Source of the DNA: Branchiostoma belcheri
Lineage: Eukaryota; Chordata; Leptocardii; Amphioxiformes; Branchiostomatidae
DNA length: 64,000 nt
Reading direction: 5' to 3'
NCBI RefSeq assembly: GCF_001625305.1
Contig: NW_017804198.1
Location: 1,849,576 to 1,913,575, forward strand
Shown: positions 46,294 to 58,035 of the stretch, one piece after another
Layout of the letters: every line of letters begins with the position of its first letter
How positions within the stretch are numbered: position 1 is the stretch's first letter
Notes under the pieces: model-generated
What the model saw: the letters and a program-made list of their open reading frames with translations, nothing else
Databases searched by the model: none
Told to the model about the DNA's origin: nothing
Made by a program: the position numbers and the translations under genes

Positions 46294-47245
46294 AAAGGTA
46301 CGAAAGTAACGGGTTCCTTACTGGGCGCCCAGTACGGAAACCATGGAGAAAATAGCGTCGATACTCGGCGCCCAGTTCTGAAGAAAGCTCTAAACTGGAA
46401 TTCCAGTTCGGAACGGCGTTATTCCAGTACTGAAGCTTCGTCAGAACTGGAAGTTCAGAACTGAATCTTGTTTCGGAACTCGTTTTCCAGACCTGAACGC
46501 CCGTCGGTACTCGGACCCCAGTACTGTGTTGCGTCCCGGCTACAGGAAGGCTGGTACAAAGGTCATTCAGTACTGGTTACCCAGTTCGGAGGTCATTCAG
46601 TACTGGAAAGCCGAGTGTCGATGTACCTAAGTAACGGGTTCCTTACTGGATTGACCAGTAAAAAGTGACTCTACAGTACTGGAAGCCGAGTTTTCAAATT
46701 ATTTCCGAACTGGGCTTCCTGTTCTCACGTTCTAATTGTACTGGGATGTTCCAGTACTGAATACGATATGTCTCAATACAGTAGTAGAAGTAGCCTTGCT
46801 GACATCACCAACGTATAAACTAGTCTATAACTGGTCGATGTGCCGATCTTCAACAGCCCGCTCTTCGTTGTTAGCCGCCTCAGTTTCTATCGTCTCCCGT
46901 AGACGCTTCCTGTAGGTGGTCTCGTTGTCCTCCGGCAGCCGTGTTGAACGCCTTATGTTGCGGCGGCCGTCCGGCAGCTTGCCCGGCTTTACTACCGCCC
47001 GGCAGCGCTTATAAGCCGGGCTATACTCAGGCCAAAGCGGCCAAAGCCGCTCCGCGTTTTCCAGTACGGAAGGAACGTTCAGTTCTCGGTTTCCAGAACT
47101 GATTAAGAGTTTTCCAGTTCTGAAGTCGCCTCAGATCTGGACGCCCAGTTCTGACAGAACTTCCGAACTGGAAGTTCAGTTCGGAAGGCACCTTCAGTAC
47201 TGAACACCGAGTACTGAGGGAGGAACCCGTTACTTAGGTACTTTT
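46294..47245. mobile_element. TIR element packed with CCAGTACTGAA-type palindromic words
   Basis: The ends AAAGGTACGAAAGTAACGGG and CCCGTTACTTAGGTACTTTT are inverted; a third internal copy of the end (GTACCTAAGTAACGGGTTCC) is at about 46622. Two flanks (46340-46770 and 47055-47215) hold a word of the type CCAGTWCNGAA or its complement about every 15-25 bp. The centre (46780-47050) lacks the word and is GC-rich. No significant open frame. Confidence 0.7.
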
Positions 47246-48000
47246 GCATGTGAACGTCTGGTTTCACTAAATTTGTAACTTGAGTCTTATGCTTGCGTTG
47301 TTATTCTTTCATTGCATACAGACAACAGTGTTCTCTGTATAGCAAATTGGTCTGCTGTAAAATTTTGATATATATATCATATACCCCCTTTGACATATAT
47401 TATATACCCTCTTGGACCCCGCCTGATATAGTTATACATTTGTATACATATGTATTATGCTTTCCTTTTGTGGTTCAATGACTTAGACATATACTAGAAA
47501 GGCCGACATTTGCTTGGGAGCAAATACAGCATATTTCAGTCCATCTCCCTCCCACGCAAAAGTGGACTATTCCAAACTTACCCCAGTGCAAAACTGGCAA
47601 AGGTTCTTAAATAAATGAATTAAATAGTAGCTATATGAGAACAAAGATGCAAGAACAAGTACTTTGAATCTCGAAAGCTGTACTAATCTTATTACAGGTA
47701 TGCAAAAACTAACGATGAGATTTGATACATTTTAAAGGTCTTAGGCACATAAAATTGAATGTGTGGGTCATTACACACCACTTAGGTGCAATGTGACCTC
47801 AGGTAACCCGCAATGGAACACGTGTTCCATGGATGGAACCGGCCATTCTTTAGATAGAACATGGAACGGGTACAGCACTTTTGGCCCTTTCTTTGGGTGA
47901 ACGTTAGAATGCATTGATGTGAGGAAGGTACCCGATCGAGAACCGGAAGTGACGTGAAAAGCCAGTGCGCAGACTCACAAACTTAGCGGCCATGGCATAT
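47246..48000. other. No supported gene
   Basis: Contains a TATATATATCATATACCCCC low-complexity stretch (47375-47445), a palindromic repeat end TTTGCTTGGGAGCAAATA (47512-47529) and paired GGAACACGTGTTCCATGG / GAACATGGAACGGG words at about 47816-47860. Nothing coding. Confidence 0.4.
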
Positions 48001-48125
48001 GGGGGACGACGCAGAGCTTGTTTGCATGTTTCCGGCCGTTTTCTTCATCAAATTAGGAGATAAAGAGAAAGTTCATCAAAAGAGCACCGTGCTGTAGTTT
48101 TTAGAAATCTTGTTTGTAGTTAGCA

Positions 48126-48296
48126 ATGCCTGTCGTCGCCCTGATGTCCCGAGGAAGTGAGTTAAAACCGCCTCCGAGCCACACAGAATCCGGAGATACC
48201 TCCACCCCTCCAACACTGAAGCGTAGAGCACATGTAGTCTATGGACAGGTATGGCAGTACAAGCTTGATAATTTGTATGTTCATGGTATGAACCAG
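48126..48296 (+). CDS. Possible first coding exon of an unrecognised gene
   Basis: A 57-codon open stretch starts MPVVALMSRGSELKPPPSHT and ends YVHGMNQ at a strong donor (CAG/GTAAGA). Composition is protein-like, with a proline/serine/threonine-rich part and then LKRRAHVVYGQVWQYKLDNL. I do not recognise the protein. A possible 33-nt continuation exon with acceptor (CTGCCCAG) and donor (GTAAGT) lies at 48882-48914, but it is inside repeated sequence. It could equally be an open frame by chance. Confidence 0.28.
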
Positions 48297-48960
48297 GTAA
48301 GACACTAATGTTACAGGTGAGTTACATGTATTTCTTTTGACTTTGGCTGGCAAGGGACCAGGTGAGACACCTTACAGGCGAGTTACGTGTCTAACTTTTG
48401 ACTTGGGCTGACAAGGAATCAGGTAAGACACCTTACAGGCGAGTTACGTGTATTTCCTGGGACTTGGGCGGCTGACAAGGGACAAGGTGAGACACCTGTA
48501 GGTGAGTCAGGTTTGTTATTTTTAACTAAGTTTCACGGCGGCCACGTGAAATGACGGAGACTTAGACATTACGTCTTATCGTTTTCCTTTATTTCTTTCA
48601 AGTCCCTGAATCCGGTAACGTAACTCTTCTAGAACCCCTTCCTTCGAACAGGTGTCGTTGCTACCTGTTTGAACACCTGCTTAACACCGCGTGCGCACAT
48701 GGTTACCACGTGCGCACGGTGTGCTGGAACAGGCAGCAGCCCCCCTGCTCGAATATAATATATGTGTAAAACACTTCGTGACATAAGGACTGTGCAAGGT
48801 ACCTTACAGGTGAGTCAGGTGTGTTTTCTTACACTTTATCTCCTGTAAGGTATCTGACCTGACTGTTCTCTCCTGCCCAGAAACACATGGACCGAAACAC
48901 ACCTATGTCACCTGTAAGTTATCTTACCTGGTCTTTACTGCCCAGAAACAAGTATTTTCT
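48290..48960. repeat. Tandem and inverted repeats of splice-donor-like CAGGTGAG words
   Basis: Four imperfect 60-64 bp units begin at about 48295, 48359, 48419 and 48483. Each starts CAGGTRAGACACC and contains TTACAGGCGAGTTACRTGT. Further right, inverted forms (ACCTGTAAGTTATCTTACC) and TTACAGGTGAGTCAGGTGTG follow. The first unit starts at the donor of the possible exon at 48126-48296. Confidence 0.7.
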
Positions 48961-49720
48961 TATTGACATATACCAGGAATGTCAATAGCCACGCTCAGTC
49001 TTGCTTTGATTTGCACAGAAAATGAAACCTTAACAGATTAAAGTCTTAGCAATTCAGGTGCCTGATCATAATATATTCATAATATCATATGGCAGATCGT
49101 TAGCTGTTGCCTGTGAGGACAACATTACCGACACCCACCAACGGGGAGGTCATCTGCCAAGGGTGTCATCCCCCTCCCCCCTAAAGAAAGACAAAAACAT
49201 TCAAGTTTAAAAAAATAAAATCCCCAAGTGCCAAACAATTATTTTTCTACATCAACCACTAACTATGCTGGCTACATTAGGCAGTAACATGGAACATTAA
49301 GTTGGGCCCCCTCGGTCACTTAGGGAGTGTAACCCTAAGCCAAGCCCAGTCACCGAGGCAGTGTCCTCTGAACAAAAACAAATGAAACAAAAAAAATTGA
49401 GGGTAATGTAATTAACGTTCCATGCTGCTGTCAAATGCAGATAAAGCATAGAAAGTGGTTGTGCCCTTGGTTCTCATGCTGCCCAAAAAAGCTGTTTGAC
49501 TGTTGTTCAACTTTTGAGAAATTTTTTGAATTTGAACAGATACTTAACAACTATATAAAGTAACTAACACTTTTGGAATGTGAACTATTTACAAAGATGT
49601 TGGTTCAACAGTTAAGCATTATACCTTTAAGGGCCACATTGACTCTATTAAATTGGGCAGATAAGTTTTCCCCTACAGAAAAAAAAGGAAAAAAGAAGCA
49701 TGTACTTCGCCACGTACTGT
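48961..49720. other. No gene seen; downstream flank of the MULE-derived gene
   Basis: Low-complexity C-rich and A-rich tracts. It may contain the 3' UTR of the minus-strand gene. The segments GGCCCCCTCGGTCACTTAGG and CAGTCACCGAGGCAGTGTCC form an inverted pair. Confidence 0.4.
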
Positions 49721-49880
49721 TCAGGCCTGGCATGTGGGGCAGATGTACTCATCCTCTGTAACCATGGAGGCAACATTATGAGCCGTCAGCTTTACACAGC
49801 GGTAGTGGAACCACTGCTCACAGCTGTCACACTGGATCATGGGTGATCTAGGCTAATGTACTCAAGGCACTTGCAGAATG
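49721..49880 (-). other. PHD finger split by a frameshift
   Basis: FCKCLEYISLDHP in the protease frame gives the first Cys pair. The rest (MIQCDSCEQWFHYRCVKLTA and YICPTC, stop at 49723) is one base out of frame. Together they show the C4-H-C3 pattern of a PHD finger. A one-base difference at CACCC/ATG would explain it. Confidence 0.75.
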
Positions 49881-51341
49881 TGGACAGTTGATAGGTGGTT
49901 TTCTGGGTGTTGGTCTGTCTTGCTTTTTCATGTGGAAACATCTCTACTCTCCCTGTTGCAAAGCACTCTTCTAAGTGCAACCTCATACTGCTTTGCTTAA
50001 ATGAAATGTCCACAGGAGAGATGCCCTCGGCCAACGCCACAGCATTTGCTACTGCAAAGAGCCCACAGTCATTTCCTCCTCTCTGTGTCTGTGCACAGAT
50101 GACTGTCACCGGTATAACACAGTTCTCTCCACTGGCATAGCGCCGGTACAGGCCGACCAGCTGTTGTCGAAGACTGTGCTTCATCGATGGACGGAGTGAA
50201 TCATACACAGTTATGTTACCACCTACTGATGTTGATAAGACCCAGTGGCCTTCCACATGGTGTGCCTGAATGCACTCAGCTGATGCTGGCACAGGTGCTT
50301 GGTCGTGGGCAAGTGTGATGGTATCATTGAACCCTTCGATGAAGGGATATTCGTTTTTCAGTAGTTGCTGAGCACAGTTAATGTGCCGGTCAGTCAGCCA
50401 CTGCCCGGTCTGTAGAATGTTCTTGTCACCTTCATTCAGCATTGTTTTGCCAAAGTGTTCGAACCCTGTGTTTGCCTTCTTCTCACCATCTTCGGGACAG
50501 ATGTTGTCAACTTTTTCATCCTCATCACTCAAGGTGATGGGCACCTCTGCCATACAAACAGAAACATCTTCTTTGTCTGTAACAGTCTCGAGGTTCAGGG
50601 ACACCCGAAAGTTCGCCCTCATTGTCTCTGCATGGTGACCAACTCTTTTGGTGAACGGGTGTTTTTGGGGCACTCGTTTAATGGGAAGAGTCCCAGATTG
50701 ACCTGGATCCAGCTCAGTTTCATGACCACTTTCTGCCTTCCTTTTCTTAGGTGTCAGAGTCAGAGGGAGCGTGTCATCGTGGGGCACGTGTTGCCTCATG
50801 TCATCCTTGATGTTAGTCAGTTGCTCCTTTAGGTGTTCCAGGTAGGTCTCATCTTGGAGATGGTACGTGAGATCAGTGACCTCCCTCAGAATGCTGGCGC
50901 ATTCTCTTCTCAGTTTTGTCTTATTCTGTCTCTTTCTTGGGGGGAGGGAAGCAGAGCATAGCTCTTCATCACAGGGCAGTTCAGGAAGACCACATGATAA
51001 GGGCACATCCATTGGTACTGTGATTGATTCTGAACTGTTACCTTCACTGTACTCAGTACGTGTTTGTGCCAGGCATTCTTCATCCAAAGAGAATATTGGG
51101 TTGTCTTTGTAGCATCTAGCAAGACTATGCCATCCGCATCCTGGCACGTGGTGGAATACAGCACACATATGCTTGCAAGGGAGCTTGTGTCGCATCCAGT
51201 CTTTGCAAGTACAAGATGGCATGATGTCACAGGTACCAAAGCTTTGGTGTGTGGTGGGCTTGCTCTCACTCTTCACGTTGAACGTGCCGCTGCTGACTGC
51301 AGTGACATCCTTCTCTTGATACAATAACGCCTCTTGGAGTC
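49837..51341 (-). other. SWIM finger and Ulp1/C48-like protease part
   Basis: A SWIM pattern is seen as CTCKDWMRHKLPCKH. After a polar linker, the C48 triad is visible: His in GHWVLSTS, Asp in VYDSL, and Gln/Cys in QRGGNDCGLFAVANA. The order and spacing fit Ulp1/SENP cysteine proteases. The protease residues are all kept, which is notable in an otherwise damaged gene. The open frame ends at a TGA (49839-49837) within the first knuckle of the next domain. Confidence 0.8.
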
Positions 51342-52342
51342 GGGTTTACGGAAAAAGGAGTCCAGTCCGATTGGCGGAAAAAGCAGTCCAGTCCGATTTT
51401 GGGGTGGAAAAAGCAGTCCGGTGGTTTCTACGAAATTTTACGAAAGACCATAGGCACAATTTTTTCTTGTGTGTGTGTACTTCTAGTTTCTATGGGCACT
51501 TCGAGTTTCTATGAGTACTTCGAGTTTCTATGAGTACTTCGAGTTTCTATGGGTACTTAGAGTTTCTATGAGTACTTAGAGTTTGTATGGGAACTTAGAG
51601 TTTCTATGAGTACTTAGAGTTTGTATGGGAACTTAGAGTTTCTATGAGTACTTAGAGTTTGTATGGGAACTTAGAGTTTCTATGAGTGCTTAGAGTTTGC
51701 ATGGGAACTTAGAGTTTGTAACTTACATATCATCATCATGCCTCCGGATTATTACTTACATATAAGTAATAATAATTAGTCAAAAGATGAAGCGGTCAAC
51801 TGACGAGATTTCCAGGGCCGATCCTGCTTGCAAGTAGCCTGATTAAATCGCTTTACGGTTGCCAGCCGCCCAACATCCAGTCGGCCCCTGCTAAAGCCAC
51901 GTATGGCAGACTTTGCATTACACCGACAAGCATGTAAGTACCGGAAGTACAATTGTAAGAAAGAATCCCTTAATAATTAACTTTTGTTTATTGTGGATAG
52001 GTGACCTGTATGTATAGAAACTACTTGTCGGTGGTCCCAAGAGGTGTAAATCGGTTGCCTGAATTACAGGTTAAGGTGGCATATAGTGAGTCACATATAT
52101 GCTAATTCAAGTTCCCATACAAACTCTAAATAGTCATAGAAACTCTAAGTACCCATAGAAACTCGAAGTACTCATAGAAACTCGAAGTACCCATAGAAAC
52201 TAGAAGTACACACACAAGAAACAATTGTGCCTATGGTCTTTCGTAAAATTTCGTAGAAACCACCGGACTGCTTTTTCCACCCCAAAATCGGACTGGACTG
52301 CTTTTTCCGCCAATCGGACTGGACTCCTTTTTCCGTAAACCC
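51342..52342. mobile_element. 1001-bp long-TIR element inserted in a coding exon, 9-bp TSD
   Basis: It starts GGGTTTACGGAAAAAGGAGT and ends with the exact complement; arms are near-identical for at least 200 bp. CTTGGAGTC flanks it on both sides (51333-51341 and 52343-52351). Removing the element plus one TSD copy restores the open frame of the surrounding exon. Inside the left arm, a tandem array of 21-22 bp AGAGTTTCTATGAGTACTT units (51486-51720) is mirrored on the right. A 9-bp TSD and long arms suggest a MULE-type or foldback element. Confidence 0.93.
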
Positions 52343-53377
52343 CTTGGAGTCTTGATCTGATATGGCTGACAACACCTCTGGGTCTGTCCCACAAGAACTT
52401 TGGCACATGTGCATCGTACTCGCTGAAGAGTGATGAGCTTCTCACATTGAGTTGAGTATACCTTGAAGATAAAAAAGAGGAACATAGTTTTTTAAATGTT
52501 AGAGTTGAGAGGACATACTTTTACAACCATATTAAATCTAAAGCAATACCTTTGTTTACTTAAGTCCTTAAAGGAGGTTTTTGACAAGCAACTCTGTCTC
52601 AAATGACCAAAAATGTTGTATGATTCTAGGCATCTGTCATATATGTAAGAAAGCATGAAATAACATGTAGAGTCTCAGAAAATACAGCTATTAAAGATAA
52701 CAAAAATTGTGATAATTTTTGTTCAACTTACTTCAGATGTGCCCTTGGCAGGAAGTCGGTGACCAACCTTGTCAGTAGTTCACTGAGACTACAGTTCCTG
52801 AAGCCTTGAAGGTGCGAGTACTTGAGTGTTTCATTTTGGCGCTCGATGCCATTATTCGTGTATATGGCCACTTGTAGTCCATCATCTCGAAACACATGGA
52901 CCCATCTCTATACAAAGCAAAATGATAAATCAGAAATACAACAGGAAGATTTTCGTAAAATACTTAATGTAACATGGCAATGGCAGTAGCTGTCTAGTGA
53001 GCTACATGGAGTAAAAACTAGGAGAATAAAGAATGACATTGATTTCTAGATAATTATCATAAGGACACACATGTACCAAAGTTGTATGAATCATATAAGA
53101 CTGCATGTAAGTCTTGTTTTTTTTGCATTCTTTAAATTTGATTTGTCTTTCTTGTCCAAGTACGTTTGAAGTATCATATTCCTCTGACTCACTGCTGCAT
53201 AATAGCATTATGCACTACTTGCAGGTGGGGAAAAGGAGTGTATTCATGTTACTGCAAGTAGTGCACTGTGCACCCCAGACTTAGAAAGCAGTCTCACAAC
53301 TAGATAATCATGTACATGTACTAGTATATCCCATATTGGACATGACATGGAAGACGCATCACTGACTGTGTACACAC

Positions 53378-53619
53378 CTTAGCTTCTGGAAGCCATGTGT
53401 CTGAAAAACAATGCCCTTAGCTTGGCATTCTCTTTCCAGATCACTGAGTCTTGCAGGGAGGCAAGACGGGTGTAGTCTCGTCTTGTGTTGTTGAGCCTGC
53501 TACACCTCTCAGAAGCTTCAGAAGGGCGTCTTGGACATCAGCGACTCCGTTCTCTCTCTTCCTGCACCACTGCACCCATGCTTTTTCACGATGGAAGTCA
53601 CAAAGCAGGACTTTGGACT
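53378..53619 (-). pseudogene. MULE exon with two compensating frameshifts
   Basis: The exon starts in frame with SKVLLCDFHREKAWVQWCRK and is open to TTQDE. The family-like continuation YTRLASLQDSVIWKENAKLR is then in another frame, and DTWLPEAK before the donor is back in the first. The total length (242 nt) fits the flanking phases. Alternatively, DTWLPEAK may be a 23-nt exon (53400-53378) after the acceptor TTTTTCAG. Confidence 0.6.
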
Positions 53620-53661
53620 CTGGAGAAAACATGAAAGTAAAGGTAATACAATGTCAGTTAA

Positions 53662-54081
53662 AGGCCACAGCAAGTAAATTTTATGGATGACATCCGCGCG
53701 CGCATTAATTTTCGTCTGATTTTGGAAAAAAAACAAGAAATTTTGTTGCCTTCTGACAGTAGTCAACATGCTGAAAATGGGCAAAGGTGTCTGTTGCCAT
53801 GCCGGAAGGTGGATGGCAGATAACTAGGAAGAGAGGAGACAAGAAAAGACTCGGATTTAATGTTTTGTTTCTTACTTTGATGCAGTGATATGTGATGCTG
53901 GCTGTGTATATGTGATTTTCCTACTGAATCATGATCAAAACCGTTTGTACAATGATTGAGTCAAAATTTTACATTGTAGGAACCTTGTTTTTTTCGGCCC
54001 GCCTTGTTTTCTTTTCGCCCGCTCGCATTAGATTTGGAGTCTGGGGAGGATGTCATCCATAAAATTTACGTGCTGTGGCCT
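53662..54081. mobile_element. AGGCCACA-family MITE
   Basis: The ends AGGCCACAGCAAGTAAATTT and AAATTTACGTGCTGTGGCCT are inverted over about 35 bp, including GGATGACATCC/GGATGTCATCC. Length is 420 bp; it lies in a MULE-gene intron. Confidence 0.85.
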
Positions 54082-54211
54082 AACTTAAAAATTAGTATCT
54101 AGTACATTGTATAGATAAGATATGTTGATTATATTTATTTATCTCCTAACATCTTGTAAAGAAAATTGATACAATGTAAGTACATTGAATGTAGAAAAAT
54201 GCAAACAAATA

Positions 54212-55710
54212 CAGTGTTCGAAATACCTCACGGTCTGCAGTCTGCAATCTGCAGATAGATTTTCAAGATTGCAGAAGAAAAATTTATACAATCTGCAATT
54301 TTGCAGAAGGAAAAATAGACTCCAGATTCAAGCAAACTACAACTCTCTGGCCCCAAGGACAGACAACACTTAAGCTCCTGTTTTGAAGCAACAGGAGCTT
54401 CTTCACTAATTTGCATCATCCTTGTCTTGACTTGTCTATCTTTTGTTTAGCCCTTTGGACTTCCAAAAAATTTGTCTTCACTAATTTGCATATGAATCAG
54501 TAGTTCGTCCTTATAAACCTGCAATTCTCTTAGTGTCACTGACGAAAGGTAGTTAGTCTAACCGTTTCAGGTAGCATCAAAATCATATCGAGTTGCTTAA
54601 GAGTTAAGTACTGTTTTTTGGTGTGTCTTTTATTAGTATGTAGTGTGGAAGGATGATATGTGGGTGTGATTACTAGTACATTTACAGGTAAGGTACATGT
54701 ATAATTATGGGTTCACCACAAAGTGGTGAACCCATATTGCTTTTTCTGGTGTTTCTTCTTCTTCTCCTGCCATTTTTTAAATGGATTCAGCTTCTTCATT
54801 TTAGGGCCTAAGGTCCTGAAATTTGGTATGGAGGTACAGTGGGCAAATACCCCTAGGCGCTTTTTAAATTTTTGTGATGCAGGCTTTTAGAATGGTTTTA
54901 TTTGAGTTTTTTGGCTGTGTTATAGCAAATGTATTACTGTGTTAGTGTGCCGTGTTTACCACGTCTGGGCATGAGTCATCACAATGGAATGCAGGGCATC
55001 AACCAATAGGCATGCAGCTTTCCTCTATTCTTCTTGCTGATTGGCTGTTGGGATTTAACTTGATTAACACCTGAACAGAGCATTTCCATACTGACAGTAT
55101 CTCTGTATTCAAGTGTTTTGGTAGGTATTTCAAGCTTCTCTGCTCCAGCATTGGAAAGCGGGGCATGAACGTTTTTTTTATTTTGAAAATCAACAGTTTG
55201 CATTATGCAATTAAAAATCCTAACCAATAAAGTAGGGAATAGCTATCCAACTGTTGTTTTAGTTGTATGTTACTTCATATTATAGTTATATCAATGTAAA
55301 TCATTGTTTTCCCTTGTGTTTCTCATTCTTTCCCTGCCATGTCGTAAAATGTGGTGAACCCATCGCTGTATTTGCTCCAAAGCAAATATTGGCCTTTCTA
55401 GTTTTAGTTGTAGTAGCTTGTAGTGGGAGACAGCGGTGAAAGACCCGTGAAGATACCAGTAAATGATAAATTTTCTGTGGAAATTTTCTATAAAGTCTGA
55501 AATTAAAAAGAGTGATAGATTAAACTTAAAAGAATTCCAGTAATGCTACAGATTTACAAAGCTATATATGATGTAACAAAGACATTAATGGTTTGAGAAG
55601 GTTGCAGTATGGAGGCTTGTGTATTTGCAGAAAGTATTTTCAAATTGCAGAGCAAAATTTTGACTCTTCTGCAATATTGCGGAGCACTGAAAAAAGTATT
55701 TCGACCACTG
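54212..55710. mobile_element. CAGTGKTCGAAATAC element with an inner insertion
   Basis: The outer ends CAGTGTTCGAAATAC and GTATTTCGACCACTG are inverted, followed on both sides by repeated TCTGCAATNTTGCAG words. An inner element begins GGGTTCACCACAAAGTGGTG (54709) and ends near TTTGCTCCAAAGCAAATA (55371) before the GGCCTTTCTAGTT border. Confidence 0.65.
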
Positions 55711-55788
55711 AAATATGATTTTTTGTAGACACCTTATCCCAAAGAATAAACTGAGCTTTAAATTTAAACATGCTATTGTCAGTCTCAC

Positions 55789-56155
55789 CCTGGAACTCCT
55801 CCTCCAGGGCAGCAATCTCGGCTGAAGAGAAATCAACCATAAAATGGCTTGGATGCCAGTTAGGGTTGAAGTCCTTAAAGACATGGAGAGCCTCCTTGAT
55901 GGCTGCTATGGACTCTTCTTGTACGATGAAGAGTCCTACCACAACATAACTCACATTCGCTCTGACACATAGGAAGAAGAGAGGTACAGAGTATCGACAG
56001 GTTCTGTACGTCGCATCTAGCAGACACATCTGCTGCCCATAGATGTGCATCAGCCGTTTCTGCCAGCCGGTCTGATAGCAGAACAGAAGCTGTGTTGTTT
56101 CCGCGCTAGGTCTGAACTTTAGGCTGCTGTCTGCTTCCCATCTGGAGGCTAAGAT
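55789..56155 (-). other. MULE transposase core exon
   Basis: A single 367-nt exon, fully open. It holds MCLLDATYRTCRYSVPLFFL (first catalytic Asp in LDATY), a VVVGLFIVQEES strand, and FMVDFSSAEIAALEEEF (second Asp), in the order of the MULE DDE domain. The following exon begins ESKVLLCDFHREKAW, the usual CxFH block after the second Asp. Confidence 0.88.
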
Positions 56156-57599
56156 CTAAAAAAGATGGGAATAGGGCATGTATCAATTACCAAACAAGTA
56201 TTTTTTGTCATATTGGGGAAATATGTCCTATTACCTTTAAGCGTACATGTAAATTGCCAAATGTTTTATCAGCCTTTTTACAAGACTCCCTATAACTGAT
56301 GCTGCTGACAGTCTGTAGTATATGATTATGAATAACACTTAACAGCCACAGTTGACAGCCAAACTACGAGTCTACGTTGAGTCTGTTTATTACCTGCACG
56401 TTAGCCCCCAGGTCATTATTTGACTCTCGCATTGACTCTTTGGCCTTGGTCATAATATTCCTTATATCTTGATCAGTAGGATGGTATCGTCGTCTGGTCT
56501 GAGGTGGTGGCGTCTCATCTCGAAACAGGTCCTGTTCCACATACATGACGAGGTGCCGTCTTATCTCACTCAGCTTCCTGGCCCCAGCTAAGGTGAGGTT
56601 GACAATGAGTTGCTCGACTCTTGGATCAATACCTTCCCGCAGCTCAGCTACCTATACAGTAATAACATTCAAGATAAAAATGTATATGTCTGACTCAATG
56701 TTTGTCGATCTTCCTGCCGGGTTTCCGGAAAAGGCTGTGCTGTGCATGTGCATGTGCTGTGCCCCTCTTCAGGGCCCCAAGCCATCACATGTTAAATTTA
56801 AAGGGGCATTATGTGACTTTTTGACAATACAAAAAGTATATTTTCCATTCTTTTCTTTACATAGTACGTTGACTTAACCCTTTAGTGTTCCAGAATAATA
56901 CGCAGCAACAAAAATACAACATCCTTGCTCCCTTATGAGCTTACAAAACTGTGAATGATCTTCTATTCAAACCTCTGGCCACACCGCACATACATGTATG
57001 GTTAGTCTCCTGCAGGTAAGCTGGACCCTCTATGGCCGGCCAACTCCTCTGGCCAATGATGTTCCCCTTAGCCAATTTCTACTATTTATTCAGCCTGCAA
57101 AGGAGTCTGGTGGAGACTAACATATGGTATTGTCCACATATGGTACATGTACCTCCCAGTGGGGCGTCAGTTGACAGCTTTGTACAAATTTCTGAAAGAC
57201 CTCATCATTTGATTTTTTATCTCTTTTGAAGGGATAATGGCACAGTTTATTGATACCCAATAAGATACACTAAGTTGATAATCATATTCCGCTTCATGTC
57301 AAAGATATGAGTGTTTCCAATTAAGAAGTCAATCTTGTGACATGTGCTCCTGTCTATCTATCCTGTCATGCCCGACCAATTAGCCACACTAGGGGGGCCA
57401 ACCACTGCCTGTTGTTGTTGTTGTTGTCCTGAGCAAACTGGCGGGAACTGAACAAGAACTGTTTGAACGCACAAAATATACGTCAGAAATGTGAAATAAT
57501 GACACAAATGTGTTAAAAAGTGATAGTAACTGTTGATAACACCGAAATTTAGCATAATTAGAATATTTTAAAATTTTTGCGTAAAAAGTTTCATAATGC

Positions 57600-57685
57600 A
57601 GCTTTAACATGTGATGGCTTGGGGCCCTGAAGAGGGGCACAGCACATGAACATGCACAGCACAGCCTTTTCCGGAAACCCCTTCC
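57600..57685. repeat. Inverted copy of 56710-56800
   Basis: ACATGTGATGGCTTGGGGCC and GCACAGCACAGCCTTTTCCG are complementary to sequence at 56720-56790, so an inverted duplication (arms of a repeat) spans about 56700-57690 in the intron between MULE-gene exons 4 and 5. Confidence 0.65.
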
Positions 57686-57887
57686 TGCCTACATTTTGCA
57701 CACATGCATTCTTTCTTCCTTTAGGCCACACCAATCTGATTTGTTGTTAGAAAGATTAAATGTGGGAATTTGTGTAATGGGAGACTTCAACAGATTTGAG
57801 ATAAAAAAAATTTATGAACGGAAGTCTGTACCAAAATCTTCTGGGCTCTGAGTCAGTAGACTGGGTCAGAAGGGGGCCTGGCTTGTA

Positions 57888-58035
57888 CTCTCCAAGCAGA
57901 GGTTGTGGGGGAGTAATCAATTTTTTGTCTGTACCCTCACCGACGGTGTCTGTGGTCGGTGACCTTCTCTGGCTAATGGATACTGGCCAATTTGATACTT
58001 CCTTTTTGCCACCGAAAGGGGTCTGCGTGGAGAGC
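57888..58035. mobile_element. Small hairpin MITE, same family as 4678-4846
   Basis: CTCTCCAAGCAGAGGTTGTG and TTTTGCCACCGAAAGGGGTC occur at its two sides, matching the two halves of the earlier element in inverted order. Confidence 0.6.

Noticed and set aside
50455-51327. Plus-strand frames of 80-125 codons
   Set aside because: Antisense shadows of the long SWIM-protease exon.
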